From positions 310,001 through 374,000 of the forward strand of contig NZ_CP067130.1 in the NCBI RefSeq assembly GCF_028553745.1: a stretch of DNA of 64,000 bases, read 5' to 3'. The notes under the pieces are model-generated. The model did not search any database, had not been told where the DNA came from, and worked only from the letters and a program-made list of their open reading frames with translations. Source of the stretch: Paracoccus seriniphilus. GTDB taxonomy: Bacteria > Pseudomonadota > Alphaproteobacteria > Rhodobacterales > Rhodobacteraceae. The translations under genes were made by a program, and so were the position numbers. Shown one piece after another: positions 39,516-48,309 of the stretch (positions are counted from its first letter, which is position 1; every line of letters begins with the position of its first letter).

Positions 39516-39586
39516 AAGGCTGCCCCTGTCACATTTCCCCACGTCCGGCCGGGACTGGACAGGGGCGGTGACGGCATGAGACAGGC

Positions 39587-39621
39587 AAGCCGAAGGGGGC
39601 TTCGTGGCCCTCTTCGGCTTT
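39587..39621. terminator. Bidirectional terminator between exporter and acuI
   Basis: AAGCCGAAGGGGGC pairs with GCCCTCTTCGGCTT around a short loop, followed by TTT on the plus strand and preceded by AA on the other side. The two flanking genes converge here, so it can serve both. Confidence 0.7.
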
Positions 39622-39712
39622 ACCGGTTCTGCAACTTGTCAGGCAGCCGCTCCTCGGATGGCTGCCCTGTCTGTCCGTGGCGGGTGATGTTGCACCCGAT
39701 TGCCCAGAGGCG

Positions 39713-40705
39713 TCAGCCCAGTTCGGGGGCGACAGGCACGACGATCCTGCCGCGCACCTGCCCTTCAAGGAACTTCGGGGCCGTGGCGATCACGTCATCC
39801 AGTGCAAGTTCGACCACCATCGATTCCAGCTTGTCCATGTCCAGCTCGCGCGCCAGCCGCTGCCAGGCCTCGATCCGGTCGGGGCGCGGGCACATGACGC
39901 TGTCGACGCCGGCCAGGGTGACGCCCCGCAGGATGAAGGGGGCGACCGACGCCGGAAGATCCATGCCGCCCGCCAAGCCGCAGGCCGCGACCGTGCCGCG
40001 ATATTTCATCATCGAAAGCAGATTGGCCAGAACCGTGCTGCCGACGACATCGACGGCACCCGCCCAACGTTCCTTGTTCAGCGCCCGCGGCTTTCCGGTC
40101 AGTTCCTCACGCGCCACGATCGAGGAGGCCCCAAGCGATTTCAGGTAATCCGTCTCGCTTTCGCGCCCGGTCACGGCGGCGACATCATAGCCCCTGGCCG
40201 CCAGCAGCGCGATGGCGACGCTGCCGACCCCGCCCGAGGCACCGGTGACGACCACTTCACCGCTGTCTGGGGTCACGCCATGGGCCTCGAGCGCCATGAC
40301 GCAAAGCATGGCCGTATAGCCCGCCGTGCCGATCGCCATTGCCTGACGCAGCGAAATTCCTTCGGGCAGCGGCACCAGCCATTCACCCTTGAGATGCGCG
40401 CGACCGGCCAGACCGCCCCAGTATTTCTCGCCCACGCTCCAGCCATTCAGCACCACGCGGTCGCCCGGTGCGTAATCGGGATGCAGGCTTTCGCGCACGA
40501 TGCCCGACAGATCGATCCCCGGCACCATCGGAAAGCTGCGCACGACCGGCGCCGCCCCGGTCAACGCCAGTGCGTCCTTGTAGTTCAGCGTCGAATAGGC
40601 AACGTCTACCGCCACCTCGCCCTCGGCCAGGGGCGGCAGATCGATATCGCGCAATGCGGCGGATTGGGTGTCGTCGGTCTTTTCGATGACAATCGCGTGG
40701 GTCAT
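39713..40705 (-). CDS. acuI: Acrylyl-CoA reductase / YhdH-type quinone oxidoreductase
   Basis: A 330-residue zinc-free medium-chain dehydrogenase. Motifs are [43 protein letters not shown] and the NADPH site [20 protein letters not shown]. AcuI reduces acryloyl-CoA to propionyl-CoA, which removes a toxic electrophile made from DMSP, acrylate or 3-hydroxypropionate. Close YhdH homologues share these motifs. The upstream overlapping TetR gene matches the acuR-acuI arrangement of Rhodobacter. Confidence 0.86.
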   Translation of the reverse strand: MTHAIVIEKTDDTQSAALRDIDLPPLAEGEVAVDVAYSTLNYKDALALTGAAPVVRSFPMVPGIDLSGIVRESLHPDYAPGDRVVLNGWSVGEKYWGGLAGRAHLKGEWLVPLPEGISLRQAMAIGTAGYTAMLCVMALEAHGVTPDSGEVVVTGASGGVGSVAIALLAARGYDVAAVTGRESETDYLKSLGASSIVAREELTGKPRALNKERWAGAVDVVGSTVLANLLSMMKYRGTVAACGLAGGMDLPASVAPFILRGVTLAGVDSVMCPRPDRIEAWQRLARELDMDKLESMVVELALDDVIATAPKFLEGQVRGRIVVPVAPELG

Positions 40706-41358
40706 GAGGGACTCCGTTCTGAAGAAATAAGCCGCAGGAAGCTGTCAGCGAACTGCCGCAGCGGCGCGGGGTTGCGTTCAAGCTTGGCGCGCAGGACAGC
40801 GCCTTCCCAGCCGGTCCAGAAGAATGCGGCCAGGCTGTCGGGGTCATGCGTGGCGTCGATTTCACCGACGCTCTGGGCGTCACGCAGGCAATCGGCGGTC
40901 ATCCTCTGCCAGCCCTCAAGCACCGCGATCAGCATGTCGCGATAGTCCTCGGGCAGCGAGGCCATCTCTTGCCCGAGATTGCCGATCAGGCAGCCACGGG
41001 AAAAACTGAAACGTGCCATTCCGGCCTCGGCGTTCCGGGCGAAATCGCGGATGCGGGCAAGGGGCGAAAGATCGGCCCGCCCAAGGCTTTGGGCAATGCG
41101 CGCGCGAAAAAATGCGTCATATTCCGCGATCACCACGGCCCCGTAATCGGCCTTGGAGCGAAAATGGTGATAGAATGCGCCCTTCGTCACACCCGCGGCG
41201 GAGACGATGTCCTCCAGACGCACGGCCACATAGCCACGTTCGGTCAGTTGGGCCAGTCCGGCACGCAACAACGCCCTGCGCGAGGCTTGTGCGTCCGGCG
41301 CAAGGCGCGGGCGACCACGTGGGCGGGGCGCGGCGGGCATGGGGGAAGAATCGCTCAT
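40702..41358 (-). CDS. acuR: TetR-family regulator (AcuR-type)
   Basis: A 218-residue TetR protein with a Pro/Arg-rich N-terminal arm ([20 protein letters not shown]), the helix-turn-helix [18 protein letters not shown], and a core with [15 protein letters not shown], as in the AcuR/NemR-like group. It overlaps acuI by 4 bases (ATGA) and so is co-transcribed with it. A perfect palindrome lies 12 bases upstream of its start. It should respond to acrylate or another electrophile (inference). Confidence 0.82.
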   Translation of the reverse strand: MSDSSPMPAAPRPRGRPRLAPDAQASRRALLRAGLAQLTERGYVAVRLEDIVSAAGVTKGAFYHHFRSKADYGAVVIAEYDAFFRARIAQSLGRADLSPLARIRDFARNAEAGMARFSFSRGCLIGNLGQEMASLPEDYRDMLIAVLEGWQRMTADCLRDAQSVGEIDATHDPDSLAAFFWTGWEGAVLRAKLERNPAPLRQFADSFLRLISSERSPS

Positions 41359-41369
41359 GGATATTTAAT

Positions 41370-41383
41370 ATACCATCCGGTAT
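41370..41383. promoter_or_regulatory. Palindromic operator upstream of acuR-acuI
   Basis: ATACC-ATCC-GGTAT is a perfect 5+5 inverted repeat just upstream of the acuR start, in an AT-rich promoter region. Its position suggests autoregulation by the AcuR-type protein. Confidence 0.7.
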
Positions 41384-41441
41384 GTAAAATAAAGCGCCAT
41401 GACTCCTTCTGCCCTGCGGCCGGATCTGTTGCGTGCGGCCG

Positions 41442-43079
41442 TCAGCCCGCCGGGCCAAAGCTTTCGTGGTGGATCTGCCCGGCCGGCACGCCAAGTCGCG
41501 TCAGTCCCGCGATCAGATCGGCGGTGAAACGCACTGGCCCGCAGATCATGTAATGCGCCGATGCCCCCGCCCCCAGCGCGACCAGATCGCGGGCGGTCAC
41601 GCGGCCCTCGCGGTCGTGATGCGCCAGCCGCCGATCTTCGGGATCGGGCCGGGAATAATGGGTGCATTTTTGCGCATGGGGCGCGCGGGCAATCAGATCG
41701 GCAATCTCTTCGCGGAAGGCATGTGTGCCCCTGTTTTGCGTGCCATGAACGAACCAGAGCGGTCGCATGTCCGCCCCTGCGACATGAGCGTGCAGCATGG
41801 CCAGAACGGGTGTCACGCCAACACCCGCGCTGACCAGCACCAGCGGCGTATCACCATCGGGCATGAGGAAATCACCCGAGGGATTGCTGGCCGTGATGAC
41901 ATCTCCGGGCTGCAGGTGATCGTGCAGATATCCCGAAACCATGCCCCTGCCCTTGTGCTTGACACTGATGCGATAGTGCTTGCCCTGCGCTGGCCCCGAA
42001 AGGGAATAGCTGCGGCGCAACGGCCCCGGATGACCGGGGATCTCCAGCGCGATCGGCAGATGCTGGCCGGGCCTGAAATCGGCAAGCGGACCAGCCGCCA
42101 CGGGGGCCAGATGAAACGAGGTGACCTCGCGGCTTTCCTGCACCCTGTCCAGAACCCGCAACTTCATGCCGTCTGCCCCGGGCATGCGCCATCGCAGCGC
42201 CAGTGCCGCCGGGCGTTCCACAACGCGGTCGATGGTCACAATGATCATGCGGCGCGCATTGGGATCATGGCTCTGCCTGCCATTCCAGATGATTTCGGCC
42301 CGTCCCGTCAGCTGCAGCAATCCGCCACTGTCAAAATCGACGAACAGCAGCCCGACGCGGGGATCCCGCAGCAGATTGCCGATGGTGTTGAAGAAGTCGT
42401 TTCCCGCGTAATCGGGAATGCACAGCCTGCCCTCGGCGTCGATATGGACGAATCCCGGCTCTCCACCCCGATGAGAGGCGTCATGGCCATCGCTGCCCTC
42501 TTCGCGCCCCGAAGACTGCCCCGATCCGATGAAAAACGTGTCGGCAGAGCGGATCCATTGTTTCTGGGCGTCGCTCGGCCGATCCGAGACGCGCGCGGTC
42601 CTGGCCGGTTCCGCGAACTTCGCAACGCGATGCCAATGCCGTGGTCGAATATGCTGGGCGCAATTGCCAAAGCTCTGCCGGACATCCAGCACCAGCGCAT
42701 TGCCGTCCTGACGCAGGCGACCGTTGACCCGGTTGCGCCGCCGCGTCGCCGGATCGATGCCCAGAACGCCAAGCGACGCCCCCGGCATGAATCCCGACAG
42801 CAGCGGATCATCTGCCGCCAAGTGGCCCGCCAGCGTCAAGCTGTGCGGATCATGCGCACCGACCACACTGTCCCGGCCTTCAAGGATCGACACCCAGGGC
42901 AAACCGCCGCTGTCCACGCCAGCCACGACAAGGAACGGCAGCGAGGCAAAGAAGTCCCTGTGCTGCCGTGGCATGAAATCGCGAATGAAGCGTCCGGTTT
43001 CCGCGGCGCGCTCGGCGCGTCCGGCACGGGATTGCGCCTCGATCTCGCCGGAATGAAACGGGCTGATCGGCTGGTTCAT
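41442..43079 (-). CDS. Pyridoxamine-phosphate-oxidase-like domain fused to ferredoxin reductase-type domain
   Basis: A 545-residue two-part flavoprotein. Residues ~1-295 form a split-barrel FMN domain (FFASLPFLVVAGVDSGGLPW, IPDYAGNDFFNTIGNLLRDP). Residues ~305-545 are an FAD/NAD(P)H ferredoxin-reductase domain (FRPGQHLPIALEIPG, LRRSYSLSG, LVLVSAGVGVTPVLAMLHAH) ending IHHESFGPAG. The [2Fe-2S] ferredoxin module that often follows is absent. It could pass NAD(P)H electrons to a flavin in the barrel domain; the substrate is unknown. The ATG at 43079 has GGAGA upstream. Confidence 0.84.
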   Translation of the reverse strand: MNQPISPFHSGEIEAQSRAGRAERAAETGRFIRDFMPRQHRDFFASLPFLVVAGVDSGGLPWVSILEGRDSVVGAHDPHSLTLAGHLAADDPLLSGFMPGASLGVLGIDPATRRRNRVNGRLRQDGNALVLDVRQSFGNCAQHIRPRHWHRVAKFAEPARTARVSDRPSDAQKQWIRSADTFFIGSGQSSGREEGSDGHDASHRGGEPGFVHIDAEGRLCIPDYAGNDFFNTIGNLLRDPRVGLLFVDFDSGGLLQLTGRAEIIWNGRQSHDPNARRMIIVTIDRVVERPAALALRWRMPGADGMKLRVLDRVQESREVTSFHLAPVAAGPLADFRPGQHLPIALEIPGHPGPLRRSYSLSGPAQGKHYRISVKHKGRGMVSGYLHDHLQPGDVITASNPSGDFLMPDGDTPLVLVSAGVGVTPVLAMLHAHVAGADMRPLWFVHGTQNRGTHAFREEIADLIARAPHAQKCTHYSRPDPEDRRLAHHDREGRVTARDLVALGAGASAHYMICGPVRFTADLIAGLTRLGVPAGQIHHESFGPAG

Positions 43080-43140
43080 GGAAATCTCCGGCGGAATCTG
43101 CCCGGTGCCCGATCTGATCGTGCACCGGGACTGGTCATGG

Positions 43141-43782
43141 TCAGGCCAGCGCCGGAGAGCTGGCCATCGCGACAAAGCGGGGCGAGGCTTCGATTCGGGT
43201 CAGCCATGCCTGCACATTGGGATAAGGCGCCAGCGCGACACCGCCCTCGGGGGCATGGGCGATATAGCTATAGCCCGCGACATCGGCCAATGTGGGTCGC
43301 CCCGCCGCCAGCCAGTCATGCCTGCCCAGATGCGCCTCCATCATGGCAAGCAACTGGTCGGCCTTGGCCTTGGCGGCTTCATGGTCCAGCGGCGCGCCGA
43401 ATACCGTGACCAGCCGCGCGCAGCAGGGGCCCTGAAATATCTCGCCGGCCGCAATCGACAGCCAGCGCTGCACCTCGGCCCGCTCGATGGGGGTGTAACC
43501 TGCCCAATCCCCCAGATCGCCATATCGGTCCGCAAGATAGGTCGCGATGGAATTGGAATCGCACAGCATGACCCCATTGTCGTCAATCGCGGGCACCTGC
43601 CCAAGGGGACTGATGCGCAGATACTCCGGCGCCTTGTGCGCGCCATTGGCCATGTCCAGATCGACGGTCTCATAGGGAACATCGAGCAGGGCAAGCATCA
43701 GCTCGACCCGATGGCAATGCCCCGATTTCGGATGTCGATACAGCTTCACCGGGGCGCCATCGCGCGCATTTGCCTCTGTCAT
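43141..43782 (-). CDS. Glutathione S-transferase family protein
   Basis: A 213-residue GST: thioredoxin-like N-terminal domain (VKLYRHPKSGHCHRVELMLA, ISPLGQVPAIDDNG, LCDSNSIATYLADRYG) and an all-helical C-terminal domain (LAAGRPTLADVAGYSYIAHA). The active-site region is RHPKSGHCH, with Ser and Cys candidates. It lies in the same direction and just upstream of the PPOX-reductase fusion and is divergent from a LysR gene. I chose ATG 43782 over the GTG just before it because the spacing to AAGGGA is better. Confidence 0.86.
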   Translation of the reverse strand: MTEANARDGAPVKLYRHPKSGHCHRVELMLALLDVPYETVDLDMANGAHKAPEYLRISPLGQVPAIDDNGVMLCDSNSIATYLADRYGDLGDWAGYTPIERAEVQRWLSIAAGEIFQGPCCARLVTVFGAPLDHEAAKAKADQLLAMMEAHLGRHDWLAAGRPTLADVAGYSYIAHAPEGGVALAPYPNVQAWLTRIEASPRFVAMASSPALA

Positions 43783-43916
43783 CACATTCGTCCCTTCATT
43801 GTGCGGTTCCCACGACGCCTGACGTCATGGCATCAGGATAAAAGCTGTCAGATCAGATAATAATACTCTAGATGTGAACTTCATTATTACTGATATTGAA
43901 CCAATCACAGGGCCAG

Positions 43917-44813
43917 ATGGATCGATTGCAGGCACTCAAGGTCTTCATGGCCGTGGCAGAGGCCGAGAGTTTCACCGCCGGGGCACGTGCACTGGGGCTC
44001 AGCGCCCCTTCTGCCACCCGCGCCGTCAACGAGTTGGAAAGATCGCTTGGCTCGCGCCTGTTCACGCGGACGACGCGGCGCGTTCGACTGACCGATCTCG
44101 GGCGTGGCTTCGCGGAAGAGCTGCGCGATATCCTTGCCCAGCTTCAGGCCGCCGAGGACGCGGTATCCGGGGCGGCCGAAACCCCAAGGGGCCAGCTGCG
44201 CATTACCAGCCCGCAGGAGTTCGGTCGCATCTATATCGCACCGCTGGTTGCCGAGTTTCTGGACGCCTACCCCGATGTCAGCGCCGAATTGCTGCTGATC
44301 GACCGGACCGTGAATCTGGTCGAGGAAGGATATGATGTGGCGCTGCGGATCGGTGAATTGCCCTCTTCGGGGTTGTCGGCGATCCGTGTCGGGGCCGTGC
44401 GTCAGGTGGTCTGCGGCGCACCGGGTTATTTCGCCAGATTCGGGCGACCGCAGGTTCCCGCCGACCTTGCCCGCGACCATCGTCTTGTCGTGACCGGCAC
44501 CGCCCAGCATGAATGGCGATTTCGGCCCGACCGGCAAACCGTGGTCCGCTTTCAGCCAAGGCTGACGGTGAACAGCGTCGCCGCCTCGATCGAGATTGCG
44601 CGGCAGGGATGGGGACTGTGCCGCGTGCTGTCATATCAGGTCGCCGAGGATCTGCGTGACGGCAGGCTTGAGCCGGTGCTTGAAGGCGATGAACCCGGTC
44701 CCCTTCCGGTTCATCTGGTCCACCCCCAGGGACGAAGGGCACCGGCCAAGCTGCGCGTCCTGCTTGATTTCGCGGTCGAGCGGCTCCGTCAGCTTCCGGC
44801 GCTGCGCCAATAG
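43917..44813 (+). CDS. LysR-family transcriptional regulator
   Basis: A 298-residue LysR protein. The N-terminal helix-turn-helix is LKVFMAVAEAESFTAGARAL followed by GLSAPSATRAVNELE, and the substrate-binding domain begins near RGQLRITSPQEFGRI. It belongs to the group with FTRTTRRVRLTDLG, common among regulators of oxidative-stress or efflux genes. It is divergent from the GST gene, which is its likely target together with the PPOX-reductase fusion. The ATG at 43917 gives the standard MDRLQALKVF start. Confidence 0.88.
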   Translation: MDRLQALKVFMAVAEAESFTAGARALGLSAPSATRAVNELERSLGSRLFTRTTRRVRLTDLGRGFAEELRDILAQLQAAEDAVSGAAETPRGQLRITSPQEFGRIYIAPLVAEFLDAYPDVSAELLLIDRTVNLVEEGYDVALRIGELPSSGLSAIRVGAVRQVVCGAPGYFARFGRPQVPADLARDHRLVVTGTAQHEWRFRPDRQTVVRFQPRLTVNSVAASIEIARQGWGLCRVLSYQVAEDLRDGRLEPVLEGDEPGPLPVHLVHPQGRRAPAKLRVLLDFAVERLRQLPALRQ

Positions 44814-44873
44814 ATCCATTCGCCTTCGCCACGCCCGGCTTTCGCAATGCGGCGCAAGCCGGGCACGGCATTG

Positions 44874-46268
44874 TCAAGCTTCGACGATCTTGCCGGGGTT
44901 CATGATGTTGGCGGGATCGATGGCGCGTTTGATCTGGGCCATCAGATCCCAGCCTTCGCCATGTTCGGCGCGCATATAGCGCATCTTTCCGGTTCCGACG
45001 CCATGTTCGCCGGTGACGGTTCCGCCCAGATCCAGCGCGGCGGCATTGATCCTTGTTGCAAGATCCTTGGCGCGGGCGAAATCATCGGGATTTTCAGGAT
45101 CGATCAGGATCGACAGGTGAAAGTTTCCATCCCCGACATGGCCCACGATCGGCGCGATCAATCCTGAAGAGGCGATTTCGCTCTTGGCGCGGGCGATACA
45201 TTCCGCCAGCGCCGAGATGGGCACGCAGCAATCCGTCAGCACGGCCGAGCAACCCGGCATCAGCGCCTTGGCAGCGAAATAGGCGTTGTGGCGCGCCTCC
45301 CACAGCCGGTTCCGATCCTCGGTCCGTGTCGCGGTTCGGAAATCGGACACGCCATGGGCTTCGGCAATATCCCTGAAGGTTTCGACCTGTTCGCCGACAC
45401 CTGCCTCGGTTCCATGGAACTCCAGAAACAGATGCGGTTTTTCGGGCAGGTCCAACTCGGGGCTGAGAAGGTTCATGCCCTTCATCTGGAAATCGTCCAG
45501 CAGCTCGATCCGCGCCATCGGCAAACCGCTCTGGATTGCAAGGATCACCGTATCGACGGCGCTCTCGACGTCTTCAAAGGCGCAGGTCGCGGCATGAATC
45601 CGTTCCGGCACCCCGAACAGGCGCACCGTCAGTTCGGTGATGATGCCAAGCGTCCCTTCCGCGCCGACGAACAGATGCGTCAGGTCATAGCCCGCCGATG
45701 ATTTGCGCGCCCGGCTGCCGGTCCGGATGATCCGCCCGTCGGGAAGCACGACGGTCAGGGCCAGGACATTCTCGCGCATCGTGCCATAGCGCACCGCGTT
45801 GGTTCCCGATGCGCGGGTCGAGGCCATGCCTCCCAATGTGGCATCAGCCCCCGGATCGACGGTGAACATCAGCCCGGTCGCGCGCAATTCCCGGTTCAAC
45901 TGCGTTCGCGTCACACCGGGCTGCACCACGGCGTCCAGATCGCGCTCGTTCACCTTCAGAACCCTGTTCATCCGGCTCATGTCGAGGCTGATGCCACCCT
46001 GCACCGGGATGACATGCCCTTCCAGCGAAGAACCGATCCCGAATGGCACGACCGGACAGCCGTGACGGGCACAGATCCGCACGATTTCCGAGACTTCTTC
46101 GGTGCTGTCGGGAAAGGCCACCGCGTCGGGTGCCCTTGGCGTGGAATAGGCAGCATCGCGACCATGCAGGTCCAGAATGGAAGGGCCGGTGGAAAGCCGA
46201 TCGCCCAACAGATCGCGCAACGCATCGACAGCCTGCTGATGAGACGTCATCTTGATTTCATCCTTCAT
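44874..46268 (-). CDS. FAD-linked oxidase, D-lactate dehydrogenase (cytochrome) type
   Basis: A 464-residue VAO-family flavoprotein. The FAD-binding domain has VVPFGIGSSLEGHVIPVQGG and DPGADATLGGMASTRASGTN; the C-terminal substrate domain ends HVGDGNFHLSILI and GTVTGEHGVGTGKMRYM, as in D-lactate and 2-hydroxyglutarate dehydrogenases that pass electrons to cytochrome c or quinone. The start overlaps the sulfatase stop (ATGA); an alternative ATG at 46250 has AAGGA upstream. As the third gene behind MarR and sulfatase, it probably oxidises the 2-hydroxy acid released from a sulfate ester (inference). Confidence 0.87.
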   Translation of the reverse strand: MKDEIKMTSHQQAVDALRDLLGDRLSTGPSILDLHGRDAAYSTPRAPDAVAFPDSTEEVSEIVRICARHGCPVVPFGIGSSLEGHVIPVQGGISLDMSRMNRVLKVNERDLDAVVQPGVTRTQLNRELRATGLMFTVDPGADATLGGMASTRASGTNAVRYGTMRENVLALTVVLPDGRIIRTGSRARKSSAGYDLTHLFVGAEGTLGIITELTVRLFGVPERIHAATCAFEDVESAVDTVILAIQSGLPMARIELLDDFQMKGMNLLSPELDLPEKPHLFLEFHGTEAGVGEQVETFRDIAEAHGVSDFRTATRTEDRNRLWEARHNAYFAAKALMPGCSAVLTDCCVPISALAECIARAKSEIASSGLIAPIVGHVGDGNFHLSILIDPENPDDFARAKDLATRINAAALDLGGTVTGEHGVGTGKMRYMRAEHGEGWDLMAQIKRAIDPANIMNPGKIVEA

Positions 46269-47707
46269 GCTTCAATCATCTCGGGCGGAGGGGTGGCAGC
46301 AGGGGCACCGATATTCATGGCCGCTTCGCGCCCGCCATAGCTTGCAATCAGCCGGTCCTGATCGGCGAATGCCTGATCGCTGGTCCGGGCAGGGTCGCAG
46401 ATGCTGTTGAGGTCTTCGTAGAGCGCTGCAAGAACCCCGGCACTGGCCGGATCCTGCGCCAGATTGACCGTTTCCTCGGGGTCGTCCTTCAGATTGAACA
46501 GTTCTGCCGGGAACCCTTCGTAATGGATCAGCTTCCATGGCCCCTTGCGCAGCATGAAGCAGCCCGACACCGCGCCAACGGCATGATATTCGCTGAACAC
46601 AAGCCGTTCCTCGTCTTCTGGCTCTGCGGCGATGTCATAGAGCGAACGACCGGGGCGTTCGCCTTCCAGCGTGGCCCCGAAATGCTGGATGATGGTTTCC
46701 GACACATCCAGCAGGCTGACCGGCGTGGCACATGTCGAGGCGCTGGCTCCCGGTTCGGCCACGATCAGCGGAACCGCTGCCGATTCCTCGTACATATTGG
46801 ATTTGCCCCACAGACCGCGGGCGCCCACATTGTCGCCATGATCCGAGGTGTAGATGATCGTCGTGTCCTCGGCCAGGCCGTTTGCCTCCAGCGCGGCGAC
46901 GATCCTGCCGACATTGTGGTCCATCCAGCTGCACAGCGCGTAATAGCACGCCCGCGCCATCTGCCGTTCGTCTTCGTCCTTCATCGCGACATCGCCGGTC
47001 AGGGCCGCGGCCTGTCGGGCGACCCAGGGATGCTGGACATAGCCGTCGCGCGGATGAAGCTTCAGTGGCGGCAGGCAGCCCCTGGGGTAGAGGTCGAGGA
47101 ATTCCTGCGCGACGACCAGCGGGAAATGCGGCGCGACAAGGCCGACATACAGACACCACGGCTGATCCGGGCGGGCCGCGGCATCGGCCAGCCAGCGTTC
47201 GGTCCGCTCGGTCACGGCCGCGTCATAGCGGGTATAATTGCTTTCGCCGGGGCCGATATATTCCCCCAGCATCCGGCTGTCCTTCTGGACGCGTTCGCCT
47301 TCGCGGCGCAATGAACCCCAGACCATGCCGTGACCGCCGACGACCTGCATCGGGATATGTTCGACATCAAAGCCGGCGGGATCGGCGGCATCGCGATAAT
47401 GCAGCTTGCCGATGGATTCGACCCTTGTGCCCTGATCCTGCAGCGCATGGCCCCATCCCCGGGGATTGCCGATATAGGGCATCGCATTGTCCCACAAACG
47501 GATGTCATGCACATAGCGCCCGGTTGCAAAGGCCGCCCGCGCGGGAACACAGATGGGCGAAGGCGTATAGGCATTCGTAAAGCGCACCCCCCGCGCCGCA
47601 AGGCGATCGAGATTGGGTGTCTTGACGAAACTTTGCCCGGCGCATCCCATGGCGCGGGCCTGATGCTCGTCAGACATGATGACGAGAAGGTTTTTCGATT
47701 TGGCCAT
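46265..47707 (-). CDS. Type I sulfatase, cytoplasmic
   Basis: A 480-residue alkaline-phosphatase-superfamily sulfatase. The metal/active-site motif SDEHQARAMGC opens the protein, the formylglycine signature is CVPARAAFATG (CxPxR, Cys to be converted to formylglycine), and the second metal site is YTSDHGDNVGARGLWGKSN. There is no signal peptide, so the substrate must be imported. The overall pattern is like choline-sulfatase and phosphonate monoester hydrolase groups, but the cluster contains no choline genes. The ATG at 47707 lies 3 bases after the MarR stop; a TTG two codons upstream is less likely. Confidence 0.88.
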   Translation of the reverse strand: MAKSKNLLVIMSDEHQARAMGCAGQSFVKTPNLDRLAARGVRFTNAYTPSPICVPARAAFATGRYVHDIRLWDNAMPYIGNPRGWGHALQDQGTRVESIGKLHYRDAADPAGFDVEHIPMQVVGGHGMVWGSLRREGERVQKDSRMLGEYIGPGESNYTRYDAAVTERTERWLADAAARPDQPWCLYVGLVAPHFPLVVAQEFLDLYPRGCLPPLKLHPRDGYVQHPWVARQAAALTGDVAMKDEDERQMARACYYALCSWMDHNVGRIVAALEANGLAEDTTIIYTSDHGDNVGARGLWGKSNMYEESAAVPLIVAEPGASASTCATPVSLLDVSETIIQHFGATLEGERPGRSLYDIAAEPEDEERLVFSEYHAVGAVSGCFMLRKGPWKLIHYEGFPAELFNLKDDPEETVNLAQDPASAGVLAALYEDLNSICDPARTSDQAFADQDRLIASYGGREAAMNIGAPAATPPPEMIEA

Positions 47708-47709
47708 TT

Positions 47710-48204
47710 TCAATCCGTATCGTCAGGGTTGTCTAGAAATTCGATGCTCTGCGCGGCCTGTGCCAGCGCGTGGATGGTGGGGAATATCATCTTGCGCTGT
47801 TGTGGCGTCAGCGCCGCGAAGAGATGGCGTTGCCTCTGGTCAAGGTCCGGCGCGATCCGGGCGTGATGCTCCTTGCCCTTGTCGGTCAGTTCGATCCGGA
47901 ACTGACGCTGATCATCGGGCCATTGCGAGATGCGGATGTAACCCTGAGAAACAAGCGCATTTACCGTCTTGCTGAACTGCCCCTTGTCGATGCCCGCGCT
48001 TTTGCGCACCGCAGTCGAGTTGCAGGCGATGCCCATCGCGACGATCCGCAGGATGCGCCACTGGGGAAGGGACAGATTGCCATGGCGCGCCATGATCATC
48101 CGTGCCTGCGCGTCCAGCTTGGAACTCAGTTGAGAAATCTGGAAAGGCAGGAAGAGTTCCAGGTCAATCCCGCCCGCCTCATCGTGATGCTGATCGTTTG
48201 TCAT
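47710..48204 (-). CDS. MarR-family regulator
   Basis: A 164-residue winged-helix regulator: SLPQWRILRIVAMGIACNST, recognition helix AGIDKGQFSKTVNALVSQGY and wing SQWPDDQRQFRIELTDKGKE. It heads the sulfatase/flavoprotein operon and is divergent from the tripartite transporter genes. An inverted repeat between the two units is a likely binding site, so it would control uptake and degradation together. Confidence 0.88.
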   Translation of the reverse strand: MTNDQHHDEAGGIDLELFLPFQISQLSSKLDAQARMIMARHGNLSLPQWRILRIVAMGIACNSTAVRKSAGIDKGQFSKTVNALVSQGYIRISQWPDDQRQFRIELTDKGKEHHARIAPDLDQRQRHLFAALTPQQRKMIFPTIHALAQAAQSIEFLDNPDDTD

Positions 48205-48240
48205 GCCTCCTCCTGGGGCTGACCTTTGCGCAGCTTGGTG

Positions 48241-48274
48241 GACAAGTCAACCTTTTTTGGTTGACAAGTCTACC
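48241..48274. promoter_or_regulatory. MarR operator candidate
   Basis: GACAAGTCAACC (48241-48252) and GACAAGTCTACC (48263-48274) are near-identical direct repeats 22 bases apart, and GTCAACC-T6-GGTTGAC (48246-48265) is a perfect inverted repeat nested in them. They stand between the marR start and the first transporter gene, about 35 bases before the latter. Confidence 0.75.
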
Positions 48275-48309
48275 TTTATCTTTCAAGCCTTCGAGTGAGG
48301 GAGGACCAA

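Noticed and set aside
41433..43409. Plus-strand open frame of 658 codons opposite the PPOX-reductase fusion
   Set aside because: Antisense shadow of a well-supported gene; no family resemblance.
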